DNA of 64,000 nt from Callorhinus ursinus (Eukaryota; Chordata; Mammalia; Carnivora; Otariidae), in the NCBI RefSeq assembly GCF_003265705.1, contig NW_020313165.1, positions 793,010-857,009 of the forward strand, read 5' to 3'. The first letter of the stretch is position 1. The number at the start of each line of letters is the position of its first letter. Under the pieces are notes generated by a model. It saw only the letters and a list, made by a program, of their open reading frames with translations, did not search any database and had not been told where the DNA came from. This document shows, in pieces, positions 45,357 to 56,590 of the stretch. Position numbers and translations under genes: made by a program.

Positions 45357-45630
45357 TTTAAGAAGTTCAATTAAAATTTTTAAGAAGTTTGCCTGGGTGG
45401 CTCAGTTGGTTAAGCGACTGCCTTCGGCTCAGGTCATGATCCTGGAGTCCCGGGATTGAGTCCCGCATCGGGCTCCCTGCTCAGCGGTGAGTCTGCTTCT
45501 CCCTCGGACCCTCCCCCCTCCATGCTCTCTCTCTGTATTTCATTCTCTCTCTCAAATAAATAATATCTTAAAAAAATTTTTTTAAGAAGTTTAATTTTAA
45601 GAAGTGTAATTTTTTAATTTTAAGAAGTTT
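45357..45630. repeat. Cluster of short 'ttttaagaagtt' repeats around a SINE
   Basis: Five near-copies of 'ttttaagaagtt' occur at about 45357, 45378, 45580, 45596 and 45619. The Can-SINE inserted among them, so one pair doubles as its TSD. Confidence 0.7.
45391..45573 (+). mobile_element. Can-SINE, sense, 5' end clipped
   Basis: Starts 'gcctgggtggctcag', missing the first few bases ('ggggc'). TSD of the type 'ttttaagaagttt' on both sides (to 45390 and to 45592). Confidence 0.95.
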
Positions 45631-45692
45631 ACTTAAAAATTTACATTGGGATGGGGTTGAGGCCAAAAAAGTTATAATGACAAATTATGAGC

Positions 45693-47441
45693 GTATTTTG
45701 TTTTATTGTGCTTCACAGATTTTGTGTTTTTTACAAATGGAAGGTTTGTGGCTTGAGCAAGGCTATCAGCACCGTTTTTCCAACAGCATTTGCTCACTTT
45801 GTGTTTCTGTCACATTTTGGTAATTCTCACAATATTTCAGATTTTTTCATTATTATTTGTTATGGTGCTTGGGTGATCAGTGATTTCTGTTACTTTGTAA
45901 TTGTTTTGGGGTACCAATTGGGCCAATACAAGACAGTGAACTTAATTGATAAGTGTTGTCTGTGTTCACCCTGCTTCACTGACTGGTCATTCCTTTGTCC
46001 TTCTCTCTCTCCTTGGGTCTCCCTCCTTCCTAAGACACAACAATATTGCAGTTAGGCCATTTAATAACCTTACAATGGCCTTTAAGTGTTCAAGAGAAAG
46101 GAAGAGTTGCATATTTCACTTTACGTCAAAAGCTAGAAATGATAAAGCCTAGCGAGGAGGGCATGTTGAAAGCCAAGATAGGCTGAAAGCTCGGCCTCTT
46201 GTGCCAAACGATTAGACAAGTTGTGAATGCAAAGGAACAGTTCTTAAAGGAAATTATAAGTGCTACTCCAATGGACACACAAATGATAAGAAAGTGAAAC
46301 TGCTTTATTACTGCTAGGCAGAGAGTTTTAATGGTCTCGATAGAAGATTGAATCAGCCACAACGTTCCCTTAAACCAGTGCCTAATCCCAAGGGAGGCCC
46401 TCACTCTCTTTAACTCTGTGAAGACTGAGAGAGGTAAGGAAGCTGGAAAGAAGGGTTTGAAGCTAGTGGAGGTTCATGAGGTTTAAGGAAAGAAGCTATT
46501 GCTATAACATAAAAATGAAAGGCTGATCAGCAAGTGCTAATATAGAAGCAAGTTATTTAAAAGATCTAGCTGAGATTATTAATCAAGGTGACTACACTAA
46601 ACAACAGTTTTTCAGTGTAGATAAAACAGCTTTCTATTGGAAGAAGATGCCATCTAGGACTTTCATAGGTTGAGAGGAGAAGTCAATACCTGGTTTCAAA
46701 GGACAGGCTTACTCTCCCGTTAGGGGCTAATGCAGCTGGTGAATTTAAGTTAAAGCCAATGCTCATTTATCATTCCTAAAATCTTAGGGCCCTTAAGAGT
46801 ATGCTAAATCTCTGCCTGTGCTCTATAAATGGAACAGCAATGCCTGGATGACAGCACATCTGTTTACAGGATGGTTTACTGAATATGTTAAACCCACTGT
46901 TGAGACCTACTGCTCAAAAAAAAAAGATTCCTTTCAATACATGACTGCTCATAGACAATGTACCTAGTCATCCAAGACCTCTGATGGAATTGTACAACAA
47001 GATTAATGTTATTTTCATGCCTGCTAATACAACACCCATTTAGCCAGCCCACTGATCAAGGAATAATTTAGATTTTCAAATCTTATTATTTAAAAATACA
47101 TTTTGTAAGGCTTTTGCTGCCATGGATAATGATTCCTCTGATGGATCTAGGCAAAGTAAATTAAAAATATTCTGGAAAGGATTTCTCATTCTAGATGCCA
47201 CTGAGAACATTCATGATTCATGGGAAGAATCAAAATATCAACATTAACAGGAGTTTGGAAATGGTTGATTCCCACCCTCATGGATGACTTGGATTCAAGA
47301 AGTAACTGCAGATATGGTAGAAATAGCAAGAAAACTAGAATTAGAAGTGGAGCCTGAGGATGTGACTGAATTGCTACAATCTCATGAAAAAACTTGAATG
47401 GGGAAGGAGGTGCTTCTTATGGATGAGCAAAGAAAGTGGTT
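45693..47441 (+). mobile_element. Tigger1 DNA transposon (pogo family), 3' truncated
   Basis: Matches Tigger1 from just inside its 5' terminus: 'ttttattgtgcttcacag' (45699-45716), 'ccaacagcatttgctcac' (45780), 'agacacaacaatattgcagttagg' region (46033-46056), then most of the transposase gene. It stops abruptly in the codons for 'DEQRKWF' at 47441, where the large L1 begins. The 3' terminal inverted repeat and about the last quarter of the element are missing from the window. Confidence 0.92.
46075..47441 (+). pseudogene. Tigger1 transposase (CENP-B/pogo-like), decayed
   Basis: DDE/D transposase with an N-terminal CENP-B-like helix-turn-helix. Start ATG at 46075 ('MAFKCSRERKS'), but the frame breaks within 25 codons and several further indels/stops follow. 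Catalytic region still legible: first Asp in '[14 protein letters not shown]' (about 46617), where the usual VDET is VDKT; second Asp in 'LLIDNVPSH' (about 46947); third Asp in 'DQGII' (about 47055) just after an indel and stop. Non-functional fossil. Confidence 0.9.
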
Positions 47442-47906
47442 TCTTTTTTTTTTTAAATTTTTTTTATTGTTATGTTAATCACCATATATTACATCATTAG
47501 TTTTTGATGCAGTGTTCCATGATTCATTGTTTGTTCATAACACCCAGTGCTCCATGCAGAACGTGCCCTCCTCAATACCCATCACCAGGCTAACCCATCC
47601 CCCCACCCCCCTCCCCTCTAAACCCTCAGTTTGTTTTTCAGAGTCCATCATCTCTCATGGTTCGTCTCCCCCTCTGACATACTCCCCTTTTCTTCCTCTC
47701 CTGTTATCTTCTTCTTTTCCTTTTTTCTTAAAATATGTTGCGTTATTTGTTTCAGAAGTACAGATCTGTGATTCAACAGTCTTACACAATTCACAGCGCT
47801 CACCGTAGCACATACCCTCCCCAATGTCTATCACCCAGCCATCCCATCCCTCCCACCCCCAACCACTCCAGTAACACTCAGTTTGTTTCCTGAGATTAAG
47901 AATTCC
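47441..47906 (-). other. L1 3'UTR with G-rich (quadruplex-prone) tracts
   Basis: After the ORF2 stop (47907) the sense 3'UTR holds two G-rich tracts, seen as C-runs at 47838-47868 and 47598-47622, and ends in 'gttaacataacaataaaa' type text and an A-rich tail. The same tracts are present in the other L1 copies. Confidence 0.85.
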
Positions 47907-50900
47907 TCATATCAGTGAGGTCATGTGATACATGTCTTTCTCTGATTGACTTATTTCACTCAGCATAACACCCTCCAGTTCCATCCACGTCGTTGCAAAT
48001 GGCAAGATCTCATTCCTTTTGATGGCTGCATAATATTCCATTGTGTATATATACCACATCTTCTTTATCCATTCATCTGTCGATGGGCATCTTGGCTCTT
48101 TCCACAGTTTGGCTATTGTGGACATTGCTGCTATAAACATTGGGGTACACGTACCCCTTCGGGTCCCTACATTTGTATCTTTGTGGTAAATACCCAGTAG
48201 TGCAATTGCTGGATCGAACGGTAGCTCTAATTTCAACTGTTTGAGGAACCTCCATACTGTTTTCCAGAGTGGCTGCACCAGCTTGCATTCCCACCAACAG
48301 TGTAGGAGGGTTCCCCTTTCTCCACATCCCCGCCAACATCTGTCGTTCCCTGACTTGTTAATTTTAGCCATTCTGACGGGTGTGAGGTGGTATCTCATTG
48401 AGGTTTTGATTTGGATTTCCCTGATGCCGAGTGATGTTGAGCACTTTTTCATGTGCCTGTTGGCCATTTGGATGTCTTCTTTGGAGAAATGTCTGTTCAT
48501 GTCTTCTGCCCATTTCTTGATTGGATTATTTGTTCTTTGGGTGTTGAGTTTGATAAGTTCTTTATAGATTTTGGATACTAGCCCTTTATCTGATATGTCG
48601 TTTGCAAATATTTTCTCCCATTCTGTCGGTTGTCTTTTGGTTTTGTGGACTGTTTCTTTTGCTGTGCAAAAGCTTTTTATCTTGATGAAATCCCAATAGT
48701 TCATTTTTGCCCAGGCTTCCCGTGCCTTTGGCGATGTTTCTAGGAAGAAGTTGCTGCGGCTAAGGTCGAAAAGGTTGCTACCTGTGTTCTCCTTTAGGAT
48801 TTGGATGGACTCCTGTCTCACGTTTAGGTCTTTCAACCATTTGGAGTCTATTCTTGTGTGTGGTGTAAGGAAATGGTCCAGTTTCATTCTTCTGCATGTG
48901 GCTGTCCAATTTTCCCAACACCATTTGTTGAAGAGACTGTCTTTTTGCCATTGGACATTCTTTCCTGCTTTGTCAAAAATAAGTTGACCATAGAGTTGAG
49001 GGTCCATTTCTGGGCTCTCGATTCTATTCCATTGATGTATGCGTCTGTTTTTGTGCCAGTACCATACTGTCTTGATGATGACAGCTTTGTAATAGAGCTG
49101 GAAGTCCGGAATTGTGATGCCGCCAGCTTTGCTTTTCTTTTTCAATATTCCTCTGGCTATTCGGGGTCTCTTCTGGTTCCATACAAATTTTAGGATTATT
49201 TGTTCCATTTCTTTGAAAAAAGTGGATGGTATTTTGATGGGGATTGCATTGAATGTGTAGATTGCTCTAGGTAGCATTGACATCTTCACAATGTTGATTC
49301 TCCCAATCTATGAGCATGGAACGTTTTTCCATTTCTTTGTGTCTTCTTCAATTTCTTTCCTGAGTATTATATAGTTTTCTTAGTACAGATCCTTTGCCTC
49401 TTTGGTTAAATTTATTCCTAGGTATCTTATGGTTTTGGGTGCCATTGTAAATGGGATGGACTCCTTAATTTGTCTCTCTTCTGTCTTGTTGTTGGTGTAT
49501 AGGAATGCCACTGATTTCTGTGCATTGATTTTATAGCCTGCTACTTGACTGAATTCCTGTATGAGTTCTAGCCATTTTGGGGTGGAGTCTTTTGGGTTTT
49601 CCACATAAAGTATCATATCATCTGCAGAGAGTGAGAGTTTAACTTCCTCTTTGCCGATTTGGATGCCTTTGATTTCTTTTTGTTGTCTGATTGCTGTGGC
49701 TAGGACTTCTAATACTATGTTGAATAGCAGTGGCGAGAGTGGACATCCCTGCCGCGTTCCTGACCTTAGGGGGAAAGCTCTCAGCTTTTCCCCATTGAGA
49801 ATGATATTCGCTGTAGGTTTTTCATAGATGGCTTTTATTATGTTGAGGTATGTACCCTCTATCCCTATACTCTGAAGCGTTTTGATCAAGAAAGGATGCT
49901 GTACTTTTCAAATGCTTTTTCTACATCTATTGAGAGGATCATGTGATTCTTGTTCTTTCTTTTGTTAATGTATTGTATCATGTTGATTGATTTGCGGATG
50001 TTGAAGCAGCCTTGCAGCCCAGGGATAAATCCCATTTGGTCATGGTGAATAATCCTTTAATGTACTGTTGGATCCTTTTGGCTAGTATTTTGGTGAGAAT
50101 TTTTGCATCCATGTTATCAAGGATATTGGTCTGTAATTCTCCTTTTTGATGGGTCTTTGTCTGGTTTTGGGATCAAGGTAATGGTCGCCTCATAAAATGA
50201 GTTTGGAAGTTTTCCTTCCATTTCAATTTTTTGGAACAGTTTTACGAGAATAGGTATTAATTCTTCTTTACATGTCTGATAGAATTCCCCTGGGAAGCCA
50301 TCTGGCCCTGGGCTTTTGTTTGTTGGGAGATTTTTGATGACTGCTTCAATTTCCTTAGTGTTTATAGGTCTGTTCAGGTTTTCTATTTCTTCCTGGTTTA
50401 GTGTTGGTAGTTGATGCATCTCTAGGAATGCACCCATTTCTTCCAGGTTATCTAATTTGCTGGCATAGAGTTGCTCGTAATATGTTCTTATCATCGTTTG
50501 TATTTTTTGTATGTTGGTTGTGATCTCTCCTCTTTCATTCATGATTTTGTTGATTTGGGTCATTTCTCTTTCCTTTTGATAGGTCTGGCCAGGGGTTTAT
50601 CAGTCTTGTTAATTCTTTCAAAGAACCAGCTCCTAGTTTCCTTGATCTGTTCTACTATTCTTTTGGTTTCTAGTTCATTGATTTCTGCTCTGATCTTGAT
50701 TATTTCTCTTCTCCTGCTGGGTTTAGGCTTTATTTGCTGTTCTTTCTCCAGCTCCTTTAGGTGTAGGGTTAGGTTGTGTATTTGAGACCTTTCTTGTTTC
50801 TTGAGAAAGGCTTGTATTGCTGCATACTTTTCTCTCAGGACTGCCTTTGCTGTATCCCAAAGATTTTGAACAGTTGTGTTTTCATTTTCATTGGTTACCA

Positions 50901-51715
50901 TGAATTTTTTTAATTCTTCTTTAATTTCCTGGTTGACCTATTCATTCTTTAGTAGGATGCTCTTTAGCCTCCATGTATTTGAGTTCTTTCCGACTTTCCT
51001 CTTGTGATTGAGTTCTAGTTTCAAAGCATTGTGGTCTGAAAATATGCAGGGAATAATCCGAATCTTTTGGTACCAGTTGAGACCTGATTTGTGACCTAGG
51101 ATGTGATCCATTCTGGAGAATGTTCCATGGGCACTAGAGAAGAATGTGTATTCCGTTGCTTTGGGATGGAATGTTCTGAATATGTCTGTGAAGTCCATTT
51201 GGTCCAGTGTGTCATCTAAAGTTTTTATTTCCTTGTTGATCTTTTGCTTAGATGATCTTTCCATTTGAGTGAGGGGGGTGTTAACGTCCCCCACTATTAT
51301 TGTATTGTTGTCAATGTGTTTCTTTGCTTTTGTTATTAATTGCGTTATATAATTGGCTGCACCCATTAGGGGCATAGATATTTACAATTGTTAGATCTTC
51401 TTGTTGGATAGCCCCTTTAAGTAGGATATAGTGTCCTTCCTCGTCTCTTATTACAGTCTTTGTTTTAAAATCTAATTTGTCTGATATAAGGATTGCCACC
51501 CCAGCTTTCTTTTGGTGTCCATTAGCATGGTAAATGGTTTTCCACCCCTTCACTTTCAATGTGGGGGTGTCTTTGGGTCTAAAATGAGTCTCTTGCAGAC
51601 AGCATATCGATGGGTCTTGTTTTTTAATCCAATCTGATAGCCTATGTCTTTTGATTGGGGCATTTAGCCCATTTACATTCAGAGTAACTATTGAAAGGTA
51701 TGAATTTAGTGCCAT
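47907..51715 (-). pseudogene. L1 ORF2 (endonuclease-reverse transcriptase), disrupted
   Basis: ORF2p nicks target DNA and reverse-transcribes RNA on it. The N-terminal endonuclease begins at 51715 (MALNSYLSIVTLNVNGLN), with catalytic 'QETH' and later 'SDH' present; the usual GDFNTP reads GDVNTP. RT landmarks: '[14 protein letters not shown]' (about 50310), '[12 protein letters not shown]' (about 49755) and the active site as 'SADD' (about 49620), where L1s normally have FADD. The Cys-rich C-terminus '[19 protein letters not shown]' lies near 48330 and the stop at 47907. At least three frame changes (near 51340, 50560, 50000) and stops at 50938, 49380 and about 49308 destroy it. Confidence 0.95.
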
Positions 51716-51822
51716 TGTATTGCCTGTAAGGTGACTGTTACTGTATATTGTCTCTGTTCCTTTCTGATCTATGCTGCTTTTAGGCTTTCTCTTTGCTTAG
51801 AGGACCCCTTTCAATATTTCTT

Positions 51823-52691
51823 TTAGGGCTGCTTTCGTGTTTGCAAATTCCTTGAGTTTTTTTTGTCTTGGAAGCTTTTTATCTCTCCTTCTATTTTCAA
51901 TGAGAGCCTAGCTGGATATAGCATTCTTGGCTGCATATTTTTCTCGTTTAGTGCTCTGAAGATATCTTGCCAGTCCTTTCTGGCCTGCCAGGTCTCTGTG
52001 GATAGGACTGTTGCCAGTCTAATGTTTCTACCATTGTAGGTTACAGATCTCTTCTCCCGAGCTGCTTTCAGGATTTTCTCTTTGTCTCTGAGACTCGTAA
52101 GTTTTACTGTTAGATGTCGGGGTGTTGACCTATTATTATTGATTTTGAGAGGGGTTCTCTGTGCCTCCTGGATTATGATGCCTGTTTCCTTCCTCACATT
52201 AGGGAAGTTCTCTGGTATAATTTGCTCCAGTATACCTTCTGCCCCTCTCTCTCTTTCTTCTTCTTCTGGGATCCCAATTATTCTAATGTTGTTTCGTCTT
52301 ATCGTATCACTTATCTCTCGAATTCTGCCCTCGTGATCCTGTAGTTGTTTCTCTCTCTTTTTCTCAGCCTCTTTACTTTCCATCATTTGGTCTTCTATAT
52401 CGCTGATTCTCTCTTCTGCCTCATTTATCCTAGCAGTTAGTGCCCCCATTTTTGATTGCACCTCATTAATAGCCTTTTTGATTTCGACTTGGTTAAATTT
52501 TAGTTCTTTTATTTCTCCAGAAAGGGTTTCTCTAATAACTTCCATGCTTTTTCAAGCCCAGCTAGTATCTTTAAAGTCATGATTCTGAACTCTAGGTCCG
52601 ACATCCTACTAATGTCCATACGGAGTAGGTCCCTCGCTGACGGTACTACCTCTTGTTCTTTTTGCTGAGGTGATATTTTTCGTCTTGTCAT
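51823..52691 (-). pseudogene. L1 ORF1 (RNA-binding chaperone), frameshifted
   Basis: ORF1p coats L1 RNA as a coiled-coil trimer. Start 'MTRRKISPQQKEQEVVPSAR' at 52691; the first frame ends at 52509 and the rest continues in another frame from 52545, so there is a frameshift in the overlap. The second part shows a coiled-coil-rich stretch (EERISDIEDQMMESKEAEKK), an RRM-type region with 'RIIGIPEEEERE' and a C-terminal domain with 'QDIFRALNEKNMQPR', ending at 51823. The 108-bp ORF1-ORF2 spacing is normal for carnivore L1. Confidence 0.93.
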
Positions 52692-54502
52692 TTTGTCCAG
52701 AGGAGAATAGATGAATGAGAGAACAAAATGCTAACAGGTTAACAACGTCCCCAGCAAATATACTCTAAACAAATCAGAAAAGACCTGAAACCAGGGGAAA
52801 AGAAAGGGAAAGAAAGAAAAAAAAAGAAAGGTGAAAGAAAAAAAAAAAGAAAAAGATAAATACAAAAACAGAACAATATGAAAAAATCTAATATGATCAT
52901 ATGATCAAATATGATCAGGCTATTGCATAGATTAGTGCCACACACTAGATTTTGGACGTATTTGGTCTGTTAGAAAAAAGTGCCTCCTAAAATTTTAAAG
53001 GAAGAAAGACCTATATGTAAAAAATAAGCGTTGATACAGTGAAGGGATGGAAGATGACTGTAAAGATAAAAATTATAGAAGATTTTTTAAAAGGAATTGA
53101 TACGATAAGAAGTTGTTTGAAAAAAAAGATTAAAAAAAAAAAGAGAATGTCATCAGGCAGGAGACTAGAACAAAGCCGTGCACTAGTGATTTAGGGCATA
53201 TTTTGATCTGTTAGAAGAAAGTATCTCAAAATTTTAAAGAGAGAACAACTTATATATATATGCCAAAAATAAGGGTAACTACTATGAAGGGATAAAATAT
53301 GACTCTAAAAATGAAAAATAAAAAATGTTTTTTTAAAAAAAGGGATTGATAAGGTGTTGGTTGAAAAAGGGAAAAACAAAAATTAAAAAAAAACCGTTGA
53401 AAAAAATTAATTTTGAAAAATTAATGAATCTTGGTAAAAAAAAAAAAAAACCATGAATTCTATGTGCAGTATTCCCCTAGCGCTGGAGTTCTCCCGTTCT
53501 CCTTGATTGGTAAACTTGATCTTGGCTGGCTGTTGGTGCTGATCTTCTGGGGGAGGGGCCTGTTGCCGTGGTTCCCAAATGTCTTTGCCGGAGGCAGAAT
53601 TGCCCCGCCCTTGTCAGTCTGGGCTAAGCAAGCTGCTTGGGTTTGCTCTCAGGAGCTTTTGTTCCCTGCAAGGTCTCCGTACAGCCTTGGAGGACCAGGG
53701 CGAAAATTGTGGCCTCCCAATCTCCACCCGGAGGAGCTGAGAACTCGGGGCCCCACTCCTCAGTGCGCCCCCAGATAAAAGCAGTCAGTCACTCTGGTGT
53801 CCCCTGTCTCCGGCCGCACTCCTTGTTCACCCGGCCTGTTGACCGAGCGTTTATCTCTGGCACCCGACCCCGTGTGGAGTCTCCAAACCCAGCAGATCTC
53901 TGCGGTGTGCCCCGGCGCTGCTCCTCCTGGGGGAGGGAGGTGAGTCTCCCCGGCTCTGCCGCTTGTTGGGTCCCTGCTGGAGGAGCAGTGGCCCGACTGG
54001 GCCGCGGATCACGGTCTATGGCAACCCCGAGCTGAGAGCCCGCACCTCAGCTCCGTCTCTGCAGCCGGCTTCCCCGTTCCCATACCTGGGAGCTCTGGCG
54101 CACTCAGGCACCCCCGGTCTTTCTGTGACCCCGAGGGTCCTGAGTCCACAGTGTCCCGTGAGGGTTCCACCCCCCGCTTAGCCACTGCAGCGACGTCCCT
54201 CAGCGGAGCTGACGTCTAAAAGTTCGATTTTGTGCTCCGCGGCTCTAGCACTTGCCAGAAGCAGCCGTGGAGGCCCCCTCCCCCGCAGTCTATCCTCCCG
54301 AATATCGCCTCGGATTCACTTCTCCGCACGTCCTACCTTCCAGCAAGTGGTGGCTTTTCTGTTGAGAGTTGTTGCTACTCTCTTCTTCGATCTCCTGTTG
54401 AGTTCGTTGGTGTTCAGAATGGTTTGATCCCTATTCAGCTGAATTCCTGAGACCAGACGAAATCCAGGTCTCCTACTCCTCCGCCATCTTGCTCCTATCC
54501 CC
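52692..54502 (-). promoter_or_regulatory. L1 5'UTR / internal promoter
   Basis: 1.8 kb upstream of ORF1 in L1 sense. The outer half (53450-54502) is GC-rich with many CpGs, unlike anything else in the window, and begins with a YY1-type site. The inner half (52740-53440) is AT- and purine-rich (on +) and contains two diverged copies of a roughly 250-bp unit (about 52905-53140 and 53150-53400). Open frames of 115-132 codons on the + strand at 53431-54035 are composition artefacts. Confidence 0.85.
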
Positions 54503-54978
54503 CCATCATTGAAATTTTAATTAATATTGCCATACAATTCAAAGTTATTGGTGTTAGGGAGAGGAGAACTTACATTTTCCAATATTAAGCTTTCGTATTT
54601 GTGAGCGTCACTTGTCTCCAAATACTGAAAATTTCATTTGTATGTCTTAGGGTGGTCTCTAGCTTTAGCCATATTTGATCTACAGGCCTCTGATCTTTAG
54701 TTAGTATCTAGACACTTTATATTTTTGTTCTGTTATAAAAAAGACTTTTTCCTAATTGGTTATTTCTCATTTATAAAAAGACTATTTGGGTATATTTATT
54801 TTGTACCTGACAACCTTAGGAATGGTTTTTAGTTTGAATAGGTTTTAGTGGGTTTTTTTAGATTTGCCAGGAAGATAATATTAAAACCAATAATATTTTT
54901 ACTTTTACACAGTTCTGAGATATATATATATATTTTCATATAAATGTAATTTTCCTGCTTAAATAACAATAGTTTTTA

Positions 54979-55180
54979 TTATTTATTTATTTTTTTAAAA
55001 GATTTTATTTATTTGACAGAGAGAGAGCACGAGGGCAGGAACACAAGCAGGGGGAGTGGGAGAGGGAGAAGCAGGCTTCCCACTGAGCAGGGAGCCCGAT
55101 ATGGGACTTGATCTCAGGACCCTGGGATCATGACTTGAGCTGAAGGCAGATGCTTAACGACTGAGCCACCCAGGTGCCCG
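54979..55180 (-). mobile_element. Can-SINE, antisense
   Basis: Complete antisense SINE; head 'ctgagccacccaggtgcccg' at 55161-55180. TSD 'taacaatagttttta' (54964-54978) and 'taacaataagtttta' (55181-55195). Confidence 0.96.
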
Positions 55181-56157
55181 TAACAATAAGTTTTAAATGG
55201 TAGTAATAATCACACATAACATTACCTTGCCATTATAAAGAGAATGACTTTAGAATTTTATAATTAAGAATGGTATTACTAGTTTGAGCAGGGCTCACTC
55301 TTTACACCATTAAGGTACTAAGTGACTTATCTATTTTCACCCTCTGAGAATGATGAATTATATTAACAGATTTTCCTATTAAGCTGTTTTTGCATTATAT
55401 AATAAAATCTACTTGGTCTTAATATATTACACTTGTAATAATGTTTATGGATTCAGTTTACAAAGACTTTTCCTGTGGTTTTAGATAATAATTGGTCTAA
55501 ATTTTAGTTCTCTTTGTCTCATCTTAAATTTTGCTGTCAAGATTATGCTAGCTTTGTATAATGGGTTGCAAAGTTACAGGTTCTTTCTTTGTATTATAAT
55601 AGTTTAAGTGGCATTTGGATTTTCTCATAATTAAAAATTTGCAAGGAATCACAACAATTTTTGGAACTTGGATTGATTTTGAATATACTTCTCAATTCCT
55701 TCCACATTCATTATTCTATTAAGTTTTCTTAGCTTTTTTGGGACAATTTTGGTAGTTCTTATTTTCTTAGAAACTTGTCCATCTTATTGTAATTTTCAAA
55801 TATATAAGCACAGATTATAGATTTTATTCAACTATTTAAAATACACCTCAGCATGATGCTTACATTCCTTCCTGTATTCATACTTTTGGGGTTTATATTC
55901 TCTTTATATTATATATTTATTAATTCTTTCTGCATTTCTAATTTGATGTTAGTTTTTATAAATTACTAAACTTAATAATTTATTTTTATTGCTCCTTTAA
56001 TGATAACATCAATTATAGTATAAAATTTCACAATAAATTAGTCCATATCTCATAAGTTTTGACATAAACTGTTCCCTTTATTGTTGTTATATACATCTTG
56101 TAAAATCTGCTTTAATTTCTTCTTTTGCCCAAGAGTTATTTTAAAAAGTCTTTTCTA

Positions 56158-56359
56158 GGGGGTGCCTGGGTGGCTCAGTCGTTAAGCATCTGGCTTTGGC
56201 TCAGGTCGTGATCCCGGGGTCCTGGGATGGAGCCCCACGTGTGGCTCTCTGCTCAGTGCGAAGCCTGCTTCTTCCTCTCCCACTCCCCTGCTTGTGTTCC
56301 CTCTCTCGCTGCCTGTCTCTCTGTCAGATAAATAAATAAAATCTTTAAAAATAATAAAT
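56158..56359 (+). mobile_element. Can-SINE, sense
   Basis: Starts 'ggggtgcctgggtggctcag'; the tail contains 'aaataaataaaatctttaaa'. TSD 'aaaaagtcttttct' (56143-56156) and 'aaaaagttttct' (56360-56371), one base shorter. Confidence 0.96.
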
Positions 56360-56590
56360 AAAAAGTTTTCTGTTTTTAAATAGTTCATTTTTTTTTGGTT
56401 GGCAATTTTGTTTTTATTTCATGTTTATTGCATTAAGATCATTTGATTTTTTTTTTTTTGCTTTGAAATGTTTTGAAATTTATCTTGATCTAGTATGTGT
56501 TCATTTTAGTAAGTGTTCTAGGAAAATTTGAAAGAATCTGTTGTCCATATTTGTAGGGCACAGAGATTGCTAAACATTGTTCTAGCTTGT

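Larger units (their letters stand above)
47441..54502 (-). mobile_element. Near-full-length young L1, antisense
   Basis: About 7.06 kb from poly(A) end (T-tract 47441-47470) to a complete-looking 5' end at 54502 ('ggggataggagcaagatggc' in sense, including a YY1-type AAGATGGCGG site at 54481-54490). Order in sense: 5'UTR 54502-52692, ORF1, ORF2, 3'UTR. No TSD: the left flank is Tigger1 and the right flank an ancient L1, with no shared direct repeat. Degraded by frameshifts and stops, so not autonomous. Confidence 0.96.
54505..56590 (-). mobile_element. Ancient L1 (L1M type), antisense, split by two SINEs
   Basis: Old L1 ORF2 text, RT side leftmost: 'aattttaattaatattgcc' (54513), 'ttacattttccaatattaagc' (54571); further right 'tggaacttggattgattttg' and at 56480-56570 'tctagtatgtgttcattttag' plus 'agaatctgttgtccatatttg', which match EN-side text. 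Pieces: 54505-54963, 55196-56142, 56373-56590. It starts abruptly mid-ORF2 at the 5' end of the young L1. Confidence 0.75.

Noticed and set aside
45687..46055. 122-codon open frame on +
   Set aside because: It falls in the Tigger1 5' non-coding region ahead of the transposase ATG.
53431..54181. Open frames of 72-132 codons in a GC-rich block
   Set aside because: They are antisense to the L1 5'UTR; few stops are expected in GC-rich DNA.
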